The position numbers were made by a program, and so were the translations under genes. The notes under the pieces are model-generated. The model saw nothing but the letters and a program-made list of their open reading frames with translations. It was not told where the DNA came from and searched no databases. From Bradyrhizobium zhengyangense (GTDB lineage Bacteria > Pseudomonadota > Alphaproteobacteria > Rhizobiales > Xanthobacteraceae), in contig NZ_JAKLUA010000022.1 of assembly GCF_022012435.1 (NCBI RefSeq), positions 33,200 through 97,199 of the forward strand: DNA of 64,000 nt, written 5' to 3'. Positions within the stretch are counted from its first letter, which is position 1. Every line of letters begins with the position of its first letter. This document shows positions 32,367 to 38,334 of this stretch, one piece after another.

Positions 32367-32471
32367 TTAACCCTTCAGGCTTGGTGTCCGGCGCAACAGC
32401 GGCAGCAGCACCGCAAGCAAGCAGCCGACGAGCGCAACGTCGGCCAGCAGCAATTCGACAAGCAGCAGCAC
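32367..32471 (-). CDS. Possible 34-aa hydrophobic peptide between kdpF and kdpA
   Basis: A GTG-initiated frame starting three bases after the kdpF stop and ending four bases before the kdpA ATG. It is almost all Leu/Val/Ala (LLLVELLLADVALVGCLLAVLLPLL), ending RRTPSLKG, so it would form one membrane helix with a positive C-terminal end. No recognised family. The exact fit between kdpF and kdpA and the helix-plus-Arg design favour coding. The lack of a clear ribosome site and the leucine-rich composition (GC-rich CTG/CTT codons) argue for caution. It could be translated by reinitiation after kdpF. Confidence 0.4.
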   Translation of the reverse strand: MLLLVELLLADVALVGCLLAVLLPLLRRTPSLKG

Positions 32472-32474
32472 GGC

Positions 32475-32564
32475 TCAGAATCGTTCCGGCCGCAGCAGCG
32501 CATAGGTGAGGTAGAACAGGAGCCCCAGCGAAACGACGCCAGCGAGCGAATAATCGAAGATCAT
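32475..32564 (-). CDS. kdpF: KdpF small subunit
   Basis: A 29-aa peptide, MIFDYSLAGVVSLG followed by LLFYLTYALLRPERF, the normal length and pattern for KdpF: one helix and a conserved basic C terminus containing RPERF. It stabilises the KdpABC complex in the membrane. GGGAG lies six bases before the ATG. It starts 11 bp after the stop of the 27-aa leader gene and shares its transcript. Confidence 0.9.
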   Translation of the reverse strand: MIFDYSLAGVVSLGLLFYLTYALLRPERF

Positions 32565-32575
32565 GGTCCGCTCCC

Positions 32576-32659
32576 TCAAAGCCGTTCGCAAGCGTAGGTA
32601 TAACCGATCGCGAGCGCGAAGAAGCCGAAGCCCAGCGCCAGCATCAGAATGTCCATCAT
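32576..32659 (-). CDS. 27-aa single-helix peptide leading the kdp operon
   Basis: The frame starts ATG ATG at 32659 with GAGGAG seven bases upstream, and encodes MMDILMLALGFG followed by FFALAIGYTYACERL. It is one hydrophobic helix with a charged CERL end. It lies 11 bp upstream of kdpF and is clearly in the kdp transcript. Its design resembles KdpF without being a copy of it. From general knowledge, similar peptides occur before kdpF in rhizobial operons, but no function is known to me. It could be an extra subunit or a regulatory peptide. Confidence 0.75.
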   Translation of the reverse strand: MMDILMLALGFGFFALAIGYTYACERL

Positions 32660-32799
32660 GGGAAAACTCCTCGTTGCGCCCTGTTCAGGAGGCAACCATG
32701 TCTCTCTTTCCCGGCAGGCAGCTTGCGTTGTATCAAGTGCAACGCATGTGCAGCAGTTGCCAGCCGGGACCTTTCACCGCATTGAAGTGCCACCACGGA

Positions 32800-32849
32800 C
32801 ATAGGTTTTCGAGACGAGGGCTATGGCGAAGTTATAGGAATCTCATAAA
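32800..32849 (-). promoter_or_regulatory. Composite promoter of the kdp operon (shared element, copy 1)
   Basis: Read on the minus strand: TTTATGAGATTCCTATA (32849-32833), 18 bases, TCTCG (32814-32810), then AAAACCTATG ending at 32800. The blocks and spacings match three other copies at 33074, 33666 and 34989. TTAT and CTAT in the first block repeat at 11 bp, as for OmpR-family operators; CCTATG is placed as a -10. The start codon of the 27-aa leader gene lies about 140 bp downstream. A KdpE target is an inference. Confidence 0.7.
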
Positions 32850-32895
32850 GGGCGGACGGTGCGGTCGACTCGTAGTCGCACGGCAACCTCCGCTA

Positions 32896-33029
32896 TCGTC
32901 CCGGACAAGCGAAGCGCAGATCCGCAACCCATACCGCAGGGAGATGTCTGGCGAGGACTCGTAGTGACCAGCCTGGTCCCACAACATCTCCCCTGTGGTT
33001 ATGGATCGCCGCGTTCGCGGGGATGACGG
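32896..33029. repeat. Palindromic intergenic repeat (GTCCCGGACAAGCGAAGCGC family)
   Basis: The left arm begins TCGTCCCGGACAAGCGAAGC and includes ATACCGCAGGGAGATG; the right arm holds CATCTCCCCTGTGGTTATGG and ends near GGGGATGACGG. The arms are imperfect reverse complements. It separates the leftward kdp promoter from the rightward orphan genes. The remaining parts of the 32660-33184 gap hold only the two promoter copies and no convincing gene. Confidence 0.65.
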
Positions 33030-33073
33030 CGGGTTTGGAAGCGCGTTGCACTCCTCACCGCTCGTATCCCACC

Positions 33074-33123
33074 TTTATGAGATTCCTATATCTCCCACCC
33101 GCGCCCCATCTCGTTTTCCAATG
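33074..33123 (+). promoter_or_regulatory. Composite promoter (shared element, copy 2)
   Basis: TTTATGAGATTCCTATA (33074-33090, identical to the kdp copy over 17 bases), 18 bases, TCTCG (33109-33113), then TTTTCCAATG (33114-33123). The block order and spacing equal the other three copies. It lies 61 bp before the ATG at 33185. Confidence 0.7.
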
Positions 33124-33184
33124 CTCATCCCGCCATCCTGAAGAGGCCGGCCGACTGACCGACACCACTTCCAGGAGGCCTGAC

Positions 33185-33652
33185 ATGACCGTCGCTTTCC
33201 GACACTACGATTTCCCTTCGCTCAGCGACCATTTGCGCAATGCGCAAGGCATGACCGGTCCGCTGATGCGCGAGATCATGGACAAGGCCTGCCGACGAAT
33301 CCCCTCGCTCCGCCAGAGCGAGCGCACCGCTCGCCTGATGCAGCTGATCGACGCCGAGGCCTGGACCGATGTCGCGCTTGCGCTGATGGAGCTCGAGCTG
33401 CCGCTGTGGCACGTCCGCCGCATCGCCTATGACGAGGGTGAGTGGCATTGCGCGCTGTCGCGTGAACGCGAACTGCCGGACTGGCTCGATGCGGCCGTCG
33501 AGGGCTGCCATGGCGATCTCGCAATCGCGCTGATGTCGGCTTTCGTGGAAGTGCAGGCGCTGGCCGTGGAAGCCTCACGGCCAAGCGTTCCCAGCGTGCG
33601 CCCTGCCATCGACCCCCTCTATGAGCCGGTCGCCTGCGAGAATGTTAGCTGA
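33185..33652 (+). CDS. Hypothetical protein, 155 aa
   Basis: I do not recognise a family. The start ATG 33185 has AGGAGG seven bases upstream; the longer frame back to 33023 covers the promoter and is rejected. The N-terminal part MTVAFRHYDFPSLSDHLRNA is followed by a helical, acidic region (LIDAEAWTDVALALMELELPLWHVRRIAYDEGEWHCALSRE, at about residues 55-97) and a second helix set. There is no signal peptide or membrane span, so it is probably cytosolic. It is the first of three rightward units, each with the same composite promoter as kdp, which suggests a role in the same stress or ion response. Confidence 0.75.
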   Translation: MTVAFRHYDFPSLSDHLRNAQGMTGPLMREIMDKACRRIPSLRQSERTARLMQLIDAEAWTDVALALMELELPLWHVRRIAYDEGEWHCALSRERELPDWLDAAVEGCHGDLAIALMSAFVEVQALAVEASRPSVPSVRPAIDPLYEPVACENVS

Positions 33653-33665
33653 ACTGCTCGCGAGT

Positions 33666-33715
33666 CTTATGGCGTTCCTATGAGATCGCCGCGCGCTCTC
33701 TCTCGAAATCCTATC
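33666..33715 (+). promoter_or_regulatory. Composite promoter (shared element, copy 3)
   Basis: CTTATGGCGTTCCTATG (33666-33682), 18 bases, TCTCG (33701-33705), then AAATCCTATC (33706-33715). This is the most divergent copy, but the TTATG, TTCCTAT, TCTCG and CCTAT blocks and all spacings are kept. It lies 75 bp before GTG 33791 and starts 13 bp after the preceding stop. Confidence 0.65.
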
Positions 33716-33790
33716 CATTGAGAAAGATATTGATCGGGCGATCAGCGGGACGAGATCCCGCTGCGCCCGTCAATTGGAAGGACCACCTCC

Positions 33791-34039
33791 GTGAAACTCG
33801 TCGAACCTCCTTCGTGCAGCTCCCTCTCCAGCATTGTCTTCATCGGCAAGAACCGTCGCGGTCAGTGGATCGCGCAGGAGCAGCACGGCCTCTATGGCGG
33901 CCTGTTCGTCAGCCGCGCAGAGGCCCTCAAATACGCCCTGTTCGAGAACGGACAGCACCCCGAGACCATCGTCGAGTTGCCGCGCGAGATCGAGCTCGAG
34001 ATGGGCAAGAACCCCGGCGTCTCGCAGCGCGCCGCCTGA
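33791..34039 (+). CDS. Hypothetical FIGxN-motif protein, 82 aa
   Basis: A small soluble protein with no family I can name. Residues about 16-38, VFIGKNRRGQWIAQEQHG then LYGGLF, line up with FFIGRNAAGLWVAREARGRIGGLF in the protein at 35348-35695, so the two are paralogues: F-I-G-[KR]-N-x2-G-x-W-[IV]-A-x-E-x2-G-x2-G-G-L-F. The rest (SRAEALKYALFENGQHPETIVELP) aligns less well but keeps the same spacing. GTG 33791 is the start, with GGAAGGA about eight bases upstream. It is preceded by composite promoter copy 3 and followed 24 bp later by the DHDPS-like gene, with which it probably shares a transcript. Confidence 0.75.
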   Translation: MKLVEPPSCSSLSSIVFIGKNRRGQWIAQEQHGLYGGLFVSRAEALKYALFENGQHPETIVELPREIELEMGKNPGVSQRAA

Positions 34040-34063
34040 GCCGGCGCCTTCAGGCGACTCATC

Positions 34064-34981
34064 ATGTTCATCCCTCCCTCAGCCTGGTTCACCGGCTTCA
34101 TTCCGGATCTGCCGACACCGTTCGATGCATCGGATGGAATTGATCTGAAGGCGCTCGCCGCACTATGCGAGCGCCAGGTTGCCGCCGGTGTTCCCGCGCT
34201 CCTGGTCTGCGAGACGGCGGGCGAAGCGCCAACGCTTTCGCCCGCCGAGCAGGAGCTCGTCATTCGCACCGCGGTCGACGTCGTCCGCGGTCGCGTGCGA
34301 GTCATTGCTGGCGCGATGTCGAACGCGACCAGCCGCGCCGTCGAGCTCGCGCGCCGCGCGGAGGCCGCCGGTGCTGATTCCATCATGTCGGTGGTGCCCG
34401 CCTACAACAAGCCGATGCAGGAGGGCATGCTCGCGCATTTCCGCACGATTGCCGCCTCGACAGGACTGCCCGTGATTCTGCACGACATTCCCTCCCGCAC
34501 GCTGCGCCCGCTCGCCGAGGAGACGCTGCTGCGACTGGTCGAATCCCGCCAGTTCGTCGGCTTGCGTGACGGCAGCGGCGATGTCACCCGGCCGATGCGC
34601 CTGAACCGGCTGCTGCCGGCGGGCTTTCGGTTGCTGTCCGGCGACGATGCCACCGCCTTCGCCCATATCGCCGGCGGCGGCGACGGCGCAATCTCGGAGG
34701 TCTCCAACATTGCGCCGGATCTCTGTCGCACGATTTTCTCGCAAGTCAGGCAGGGCCGTCTGCAAACCGCGCGCTACCTGTATAAGCGCCTCGTTCCGCT
34801 GATCGCGTGCCTCAGCAAGGAGAGCCCGGCGGCGCTCAAATATGCGCTGAGCACGCTGGGCCTGATGTCGCCGGCGACCAGGCTGCCGATCGTACCGCTG
34901 GATGACGCAGCTCGGGCCGAGGTCATCAGGGCCTTCGTGGCGATTGCCGATGAAGAGCTGATCGACGGCATCGGCGCATAG
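34064..34981 (+). CDS. Dihydrodipicolinate-synthase-family protein with altered catalytic residues
   Basis: A 305-aa TIM-barrel protein of the DHDPS/N-acetylneuraminate lyase superfamily. Fold markers are ETAGEAPTLS (normally GTTGES), GAMSNATSRAVELARRAEAAGAD, VVPAYNKPMQEGMLAHF and LLSGDDATAF. By spacing to E. coli DapA, Thr44 and Tyr107 are kept (Thr51, Tyr114) and Arg138 is kept (Arg145), but the proton-relay Tyr133 is His140 (VILHDIPSR) and the Schiff-base Lys161 is Arg168 (FVGLRDGSGD). It is therefore unlikely to be the cell's lysine-pathway enzyme; it may be inactive, regulatory or catalytically different. It follows the FIGxN gene in the same unit. Confidence 0.85.
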   Translation: MFIPPSAWFTGFIPDLPTPFDASDGIDLKALAALCERQVAAGVPALLVCETAGEAPTLSPAEQELVIRTAVDVVRGRVRVIAGAMSNATSRAVELARRAEAAGADSIMSVVPAYNKPMQEGMLAHFRTIAASTGLPVILHDIPSRTLRPLAEETLLRLVESRQFVGLRDGSGDVTRPMRLNRLLPAGFRLLSGDDATAFAHIAGGGDGAISEVSNIAPDLCRTIFSQVRQGRLQTARYLYKRLVPLIACLSKESPAALKYALSTLGLMSPATRLPIVPLDDAARAEVIRAFVAIADEELIDGIGA

Positions 34982-34988
34982 GGGCGCC

Positions 34989-35038
34989 TTTATGACGCTC
35001 CTATACGACTACACCGCCGCCCGTCTCGCATTCCTATG
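34989..35038 (+). promoter_or_regulatory. Composite promoter (shared element, copy 4)
   Basis: TTTATGACGCTCCTATA (34989-35005), 18 bases, TCTCG (35024-35028), then CATTCCTATG (35029-35038). It begins eight bases after the DHDPS-like stop and 119 bp before the ATG at 35108. Block order and spacing are identical to the other copies. Confidence 0.7.
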
Positions 35039-35107
35039 CTGCAATGCGCATCATGTGAGGCAGGTTGGGGCGACTGTCGCGTCGCTCCTAAGACAAGGAC
35101 TTCCGAC

Positions 35108-35299
35108 ATGTCGATGTTGACTCAGGGCTTCGAACGGCCCTCCGGCTGGGCTGAACGCCCGGCGCTGATCTCCAGGGAACGCAAGGCCCAGCTCAAGCAT
35201 TTCGCACTGCGTGCGCTAGCCGTGCTTACGATGGGCGGTGTCCTAGCCGGGCTCATCGCGCTGAAGACCGCCATTTATGTTTGGCACCTCCACGCCTGA
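35108..35299 (+). CDS. Hypothetical single-span membrane protein, 63 aa
   Basis: The N-terminal half is soluble and charged (MSMLTQGFERPSGWAERP, then SRERKAQLKH), and residues about 36-58 (ALRALAVLTMGGVLAGLIAL and following) form one membrane helix ending in a short HLHA tail. No known family. ATG 35108 has AAGGA about ten bases upstream and follows composite promoter copy 4. The next gene starts within 50 bp, and the whole run to 35924 is closely spaced, so it is probably one operon. Confidence 0.7.
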   Translation: MSMLTQGFERPSGWAERPALISRERKAQLKHFALRALAVLTMGGVLAGLIALKTAIYVWHLHA

Positions 35300-35347
35300 C
35301 GGCAATGGAGACCACCAATGACCTTGCAGATGTGTGAGGAGGCCGCC

Positions 35348-35695
35348 ATGGCCGCGATTGCTCTTCAAGCTGATCATCGCCAGCCGCGGCGGCGGGCTGC
35401 GACGGAGCTCAAGCCGCTGGACCCCGACATCGTCAGCGACGCCATTCCGGCCTTCTTCATCGGCCGCAATGCCGCTGGCCTCTGGGTCGCACGCGAGGCG
35501 CGCGGACGCATCGGCGGCCTGTTCCTGTTCAAGAGCTCGGCCGTCGACTTTGCCAACCGTCAGAGCGCGCCGGCACGATGCGCGCTGGTGTTTCCCGTCG
35601 AGACCTTCGAGCTCGATATCGAGAATCGCGGCAATACGCTTATCGCGCTTGCTGAACATGCCGGGCGGCTTCTGGCGCGCTTGGCTGCGAGGTAA
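35348..35695 (+). CDS. Hypothetical FIGxN-motif protein, 115 aa
   Basis: A soluble protein paralogous to the 82-aa protein at 33791 through the motif FFIGRNAAGLWVAREARG and GGLF (about residues 36-60). A basic N-terminal stretch (HRQPRRRAATELKPLDPDI) precedes it, and a C-terminal helix follows (NTLIALAEHAGRLLARLAAR). ATG 35348 is preferred since GAGGAGG ends five bases before it; the in-frame ATG at 35318 has GGAGA upstream and is possible, adding ten residues. No function is known. It sits in the fourth composite-promoter unit with three membrane peptides. Confidence 0.7.
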   Translation: MAAIALQADHRQPRRRAATELKPLDPDIVSDAIPAFFIGRNAAGLWVAREARGRIGGLFLFKSSAVDFANRQSAPARCALVFPVETFELDIENRGNTLIALAEHAGRLLARLAAR

Positions 35696-35701
35696 CGCGA
35701 T

Positions 35702-35794
35702 ATGATCGAGCTCAAGATCGCCGTGCTGCTCGTGCTGATGGCCGCGCTGCTGCTCGGCCTGCGCGCCACCGCTGCGCCCGCCTCGGACAGCTAG
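35702..35794 (+). CDS. Hypothetical membrane peptide, 30 aa
   Basis: ATG 35702 encodes MIELKIAVLLVLMAALLLG then LRATAAPASDS. One hydrophobic helix covers nearly the whole N-terminal part, with an Ala/Pro/Ser tail. GAGGT occurs about ten bases upstream. It lies 6 bp after the FIGxN gene and 1 bp before the next small gene. The tight packing supports coding; no family is known. Confidence 0.55.
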   Translation: MIELKIAVLLVLMAALLLGLRATAAPASDS

Positions 35795-35795
35795 C

Positions 35796-35924
35796 ATGCC
35801 GCTTCTCAAGGGACATCTCGAGCACGCGGTCACCACGACGATCCTGATCATGACGCTGAGCCTGATCTGGGGCGCGATCTTGACGATCGTGATCACGCTC
35901 GCGGCACGCGGGCTCGGCGTCTAG
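35796..35924 (+). CDS. Hypothetical membrane peptide, 42 aa
   Basis: ATG 35796 encodes MPLLKGHLEHAVTTTILIM followed by TLSLIWGAILTIVITLAARGLGV. One clear membrane helix occupies residues about 13-36 after an amphipathic start. It begins one base after the stop of the previous peptide and is probably translated by coupling, as no separate ribosome site is clear. It ends the fourth composite-promoter unit; the gap to upp (35925-36067) holds no gene. Confidence 0.6.
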   Translation: MPLLKGHLEHAVTTTILIMTLSLIWGAILTIVITLAARGLGV

Positions 35925-36067
35925 ATCCGAATTGACCATGGCTGCCCACGAGGGGGGCAACATGGCACATACCGCAGTCGCACAGCCCGGCGAGGCCGTT
36001 TCGTCCCCTGCGGAAAACGCCCCGGCCGATCTGGCGCCGCTTCGCGGAACCGTGTTAGATCGGCCGC

Positions 36068-36703
36068 ATGAGCACAAGCAGCGTCAACGTCGTCGCCCAC
36101 CCCCTGGTCCAGCACAAGCTCTCGCTGATGCGGGAGAAGGACCGCTCGACCAAGAGCTTTCGCGAGATCCTGAACGAGATCGGGATGCTGCTCGGTTACG
36201 AGGTGACGCGCGATCTGCCGCTCGAACTGGTCGACATCGAGACGCCGATCGCCCCGATGCAGGCGCCCAAGATCGCCGGCAAGAAGCTCACGCTGGCGCC
36301 GATCCTGCGCGCCGGCGTCGGCTTTCTCGACGGCATGCTGGCGCTGATGCCCTCGGCCCGCATCGCCCATATCGGGCTCTACCGCGACCCTGAGACCTTG
36401 CAGGCCGTGGAATATTACTTCAAGGCTCCGCAGGACCTATCCGACCGTACTGTGATCCTGATGGACCCGATGCTGGCGACCGGCAACTCGGCCTGCGCCG
36501 GCGCCTCCCTGCTGAAGGATCGCGGCGCCCGAGACATCCGCTTCGTCTGCCTGCTGGCGGCCCCCGAGGGTATCGCGCAGTTCGAGAGCGAGCATCCCGA
36601 CGTGCCGATCTGGACCGCCGCGATCGACGAGCGGCTCAACGATCACGGCTACATCGTGCCGGGTCTCGGCGATGCCGGCGACCGGATGTTCGGCACCAAG
36701 TAG
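36068..36703 (+). CDS. upp: Uracil phosphoribosyltransferase
   Basis: A 211-aa salvage enzyme making UMP from uracil and PRPP in the cytosol. It shows REKDRSTKSFREILNEIGMLLGYEVTRDL, PILRAGVGFLDGMLALMPSARI, the PRPP loop VILMDPMLATGNSA, and the uracil-binding end AAIDERLNDHGYIVPGLGDAGDRMFGTK. Length is normal. ATG 36068 has no strong ribosome site. It is followed 33 bp later by the acyl-CoA synthetase gene on the same strand, though no functional link is evident. Confidence 0.96.
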   Translation: MSTSSVNVVAHPLVQHKLSLMREKDRSTKSFREILNEIGMLLGYEVTRDLPLELVDIETPIAPMQAPKIAGKKLTLAPILRAGVGFLDGMLALMPSARIAHIGLYRDPETLQAVEYYFKAPQDLSDRTVILMDPMLATGNSACAGASLLKDRGARDIRFVCLLAAPEGIAQFESEHPDVPIWTAAIDERLNDHGYIVPGLGDAGDRMFGTK

Positions 36704-36736
36704 ACAGGTTTGCGCGATCGGGCTACTCCGGTGGCC

Positions 36737-38305
36737 ATGCATGATGACGGTGTTTCACTGCATTCGCTGATCGGATCGGACACTACAGCCGATCCCGCCT
36801 TCGTGTTTGACGGTAGGCCGGTCTCGCGCGCGGAATTTGCTCGGAAGGTCGAGCAGACCACAGCCTGGCTTGCCGCGCAGGGTATCGGCAAGGGCGACGT
36901 CGTGGCGGTCTGGCTGGTCAACCGCGTCGAATGGATTGCACTGCTGTTTGCCGCCGCCAGGCTCGGTGCGATCGTCGCCGCCGTCAATACGCGCTATCGC
37001 AGCGCGGAAGTCTCGCATCTCCTGAAGCTATCGGGAGCAAAGCTGTTGGTGATCGAGGCGGCATTCCGATCGATCGATTTCGCCGCCATTCTCGCCGATA
37101 TCGCCGGGGACGATGTGCCCGCCCTGCAAAAGCTCGCGGTGGTCGGCGCGGATGCGATCCCTGCGCAATGGCCCTGTGTACGCTTCGACGCCTTCGACAA
37201 GCCTTGCCCCCCGGCTCCATCTCAGGATGACGTCGATCTGCCCGTGCTGCTCTACACGACATCGGGCACGACCAAAGGGCCAAAGCTGGTCGCGCATTCG
37301 CAGCGGACGCTTGCGACCCACGCCCACTCCGTTGCCACGGCGCTCCAGCTTTCGGCGCAACGTCACGCGCTGCTGGCGATGCTACCGTTCTGCGGCACCT
37401 TCGGCATGACGAGCCTGCTCGGCTTCTTTGCCGCCGGCGCCACCGTCCACGTGCTCGACGCCTTCGAGGCGGCGCCGGCGCTGAAGATCCTTGGCGAGCA
37501 CAAGATCACCCACACCTTCGGCTCCGACGAGATGTTTCGCCGCATCCTTGCGCTGACCGACGCGCCGTTCCCGCATCTGGAAATCTGCGGCTTCGCGGCG
37601 TTCCAGCCTGGCTGGCGCGAGCTGGCTGCGGAGGCCGAGGCACGCGGCCTGCCGCTGTACGGCCTCTACGGATCGAGCGAGGTGCAGGCGCTGTTCTCGA
37701 TCGGCCGCGCCAGCGACGCCTTCGCCGACCGCATCGAGGGCGGCGGCTGGCCGATGTCACCGGACGCAAAGGTCCGCGTGCGCGACACCGAGACCGGCGA
37801 GCTCACAGTCCCCGGCATATCCGGCGAGATCGAGATCAGCGCGCCGTCGCGCTTCCTCGGATATTTCGGCAATCCCGAGGCGACGCGCGATGCCATCAGC
37901 GCGGACGGCTTCTTCCGCACCGGCGATATCGGTCGCCTGCGCGGCGGCGCTTTTGTCTACGAGACCCGCGCAGGCGATGCCATGCGGCTCGGCGGCTTCC
38001 TGGTCGCGCCCGGCGAGATCGAGGACGAGCTCAAGTCCTGCGCCGGCGTTGCCGACGCGCAGGTCGTCGCGGTCGATCTGAAGGGCCAGGCGCGCTGCGT
38101 CGCCTTCGTCATTCCTGCAGGCACCTCGCCGCGTCAGGAGGTGCTGACAGCACACCTGCGCGAGCGGCTTGCCGGCTACAAGATTCCGGCGCGGATCTAC
38201 GTCGTGGACGCCTTCCCCGTTACTGACAGCGCCAATGGCGTCAAGATCCAGCGCGCAAAACTCCGCGCCATGGCGATGGAGCGGATCGCGGCCGAACTAA
38301 GCTAG
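36737..38305 (+). CDS. AMP-dependent acyl-CoA synthetase/ligase
   Basis: A 522-aa ANL-superfamily adenylating enzyme. The P-loop-like motif is LLYTTSGTTKGPKLVAHS, then LYGLYGSSEVQALF (A5), DGFFRTGDIGRLRGG (A7) and a C-terminal domain with MRLGGFLVAPGEIEDEL and a late NGVKIQRAKL lysine. It activates a carboxylic acid to its CoA thioester; the substrate is unclear. ATG 36737 is used; an upstream in-frame TTG at 36710 is less likely. The neighbours (acyl-CoA dehydrogenase, MaoC hydratase, citrate-lyase-like protein) suggest an organic-acid degradation set. Confidence 0.88.
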   Translation: MHDDGVSLHSLIGSDTTADPAFVFDGRPVSRAEFARKVEQTTAWLAAQGIGKGDVVAVWLVNRVEWIALLFAAARLGAIVAAVNTRYRSAEVSHLLKLSGAKLLVIEAAFRSIDFAAILADIAGDDVPALQKLAVVGADAIPAQWPCVRFDAFDKPCPPAPSQDDVDLPVLLYTTSGTTKGPKLVAHSQRTLATHAHSVATALQLSAQRHALLAMLPFCGTFGMTSLLGFFAAGATVHVLDAFEAAPALKILGEHKITHTFGSDEMFRRILALTDAPFPHLEICGFAAFQPGWRELAAEAEARGLPLYGLYGSSEVQALFSIGRASDAFADRIEGGGWPMSPDAKVRVRDTETGELTVPGISGEIEISAPSRFLGYFGNPEATRDAISADGFFRTGDIGRLRGGAFVYETRAGDAMRLGGFLVAPGEIEDELKSCAGVADAQVVAVDLKGQARCVAFVIPAGTSPRQEVLTAHLRERLAGYKIPARIYVVDAFPVTDSANGVKIQRAKLRAMAMERIAAELS

Positions 38306-38334
38306 CGCCTGGCGTCCTCTGGTACGACTTGTTT

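Noticed and set aside
32698..32964. Plus-strand 88-aa frame with a good ribosome site (CAGGAGGCAACC-ATG) upstream of the orphan genes
   Set aside because: It reads through the kdp composite promoter on the other strand and into the palindromic repeat at 32896; the product has no recognisable pattern. The ribosome-site match is judged chance.
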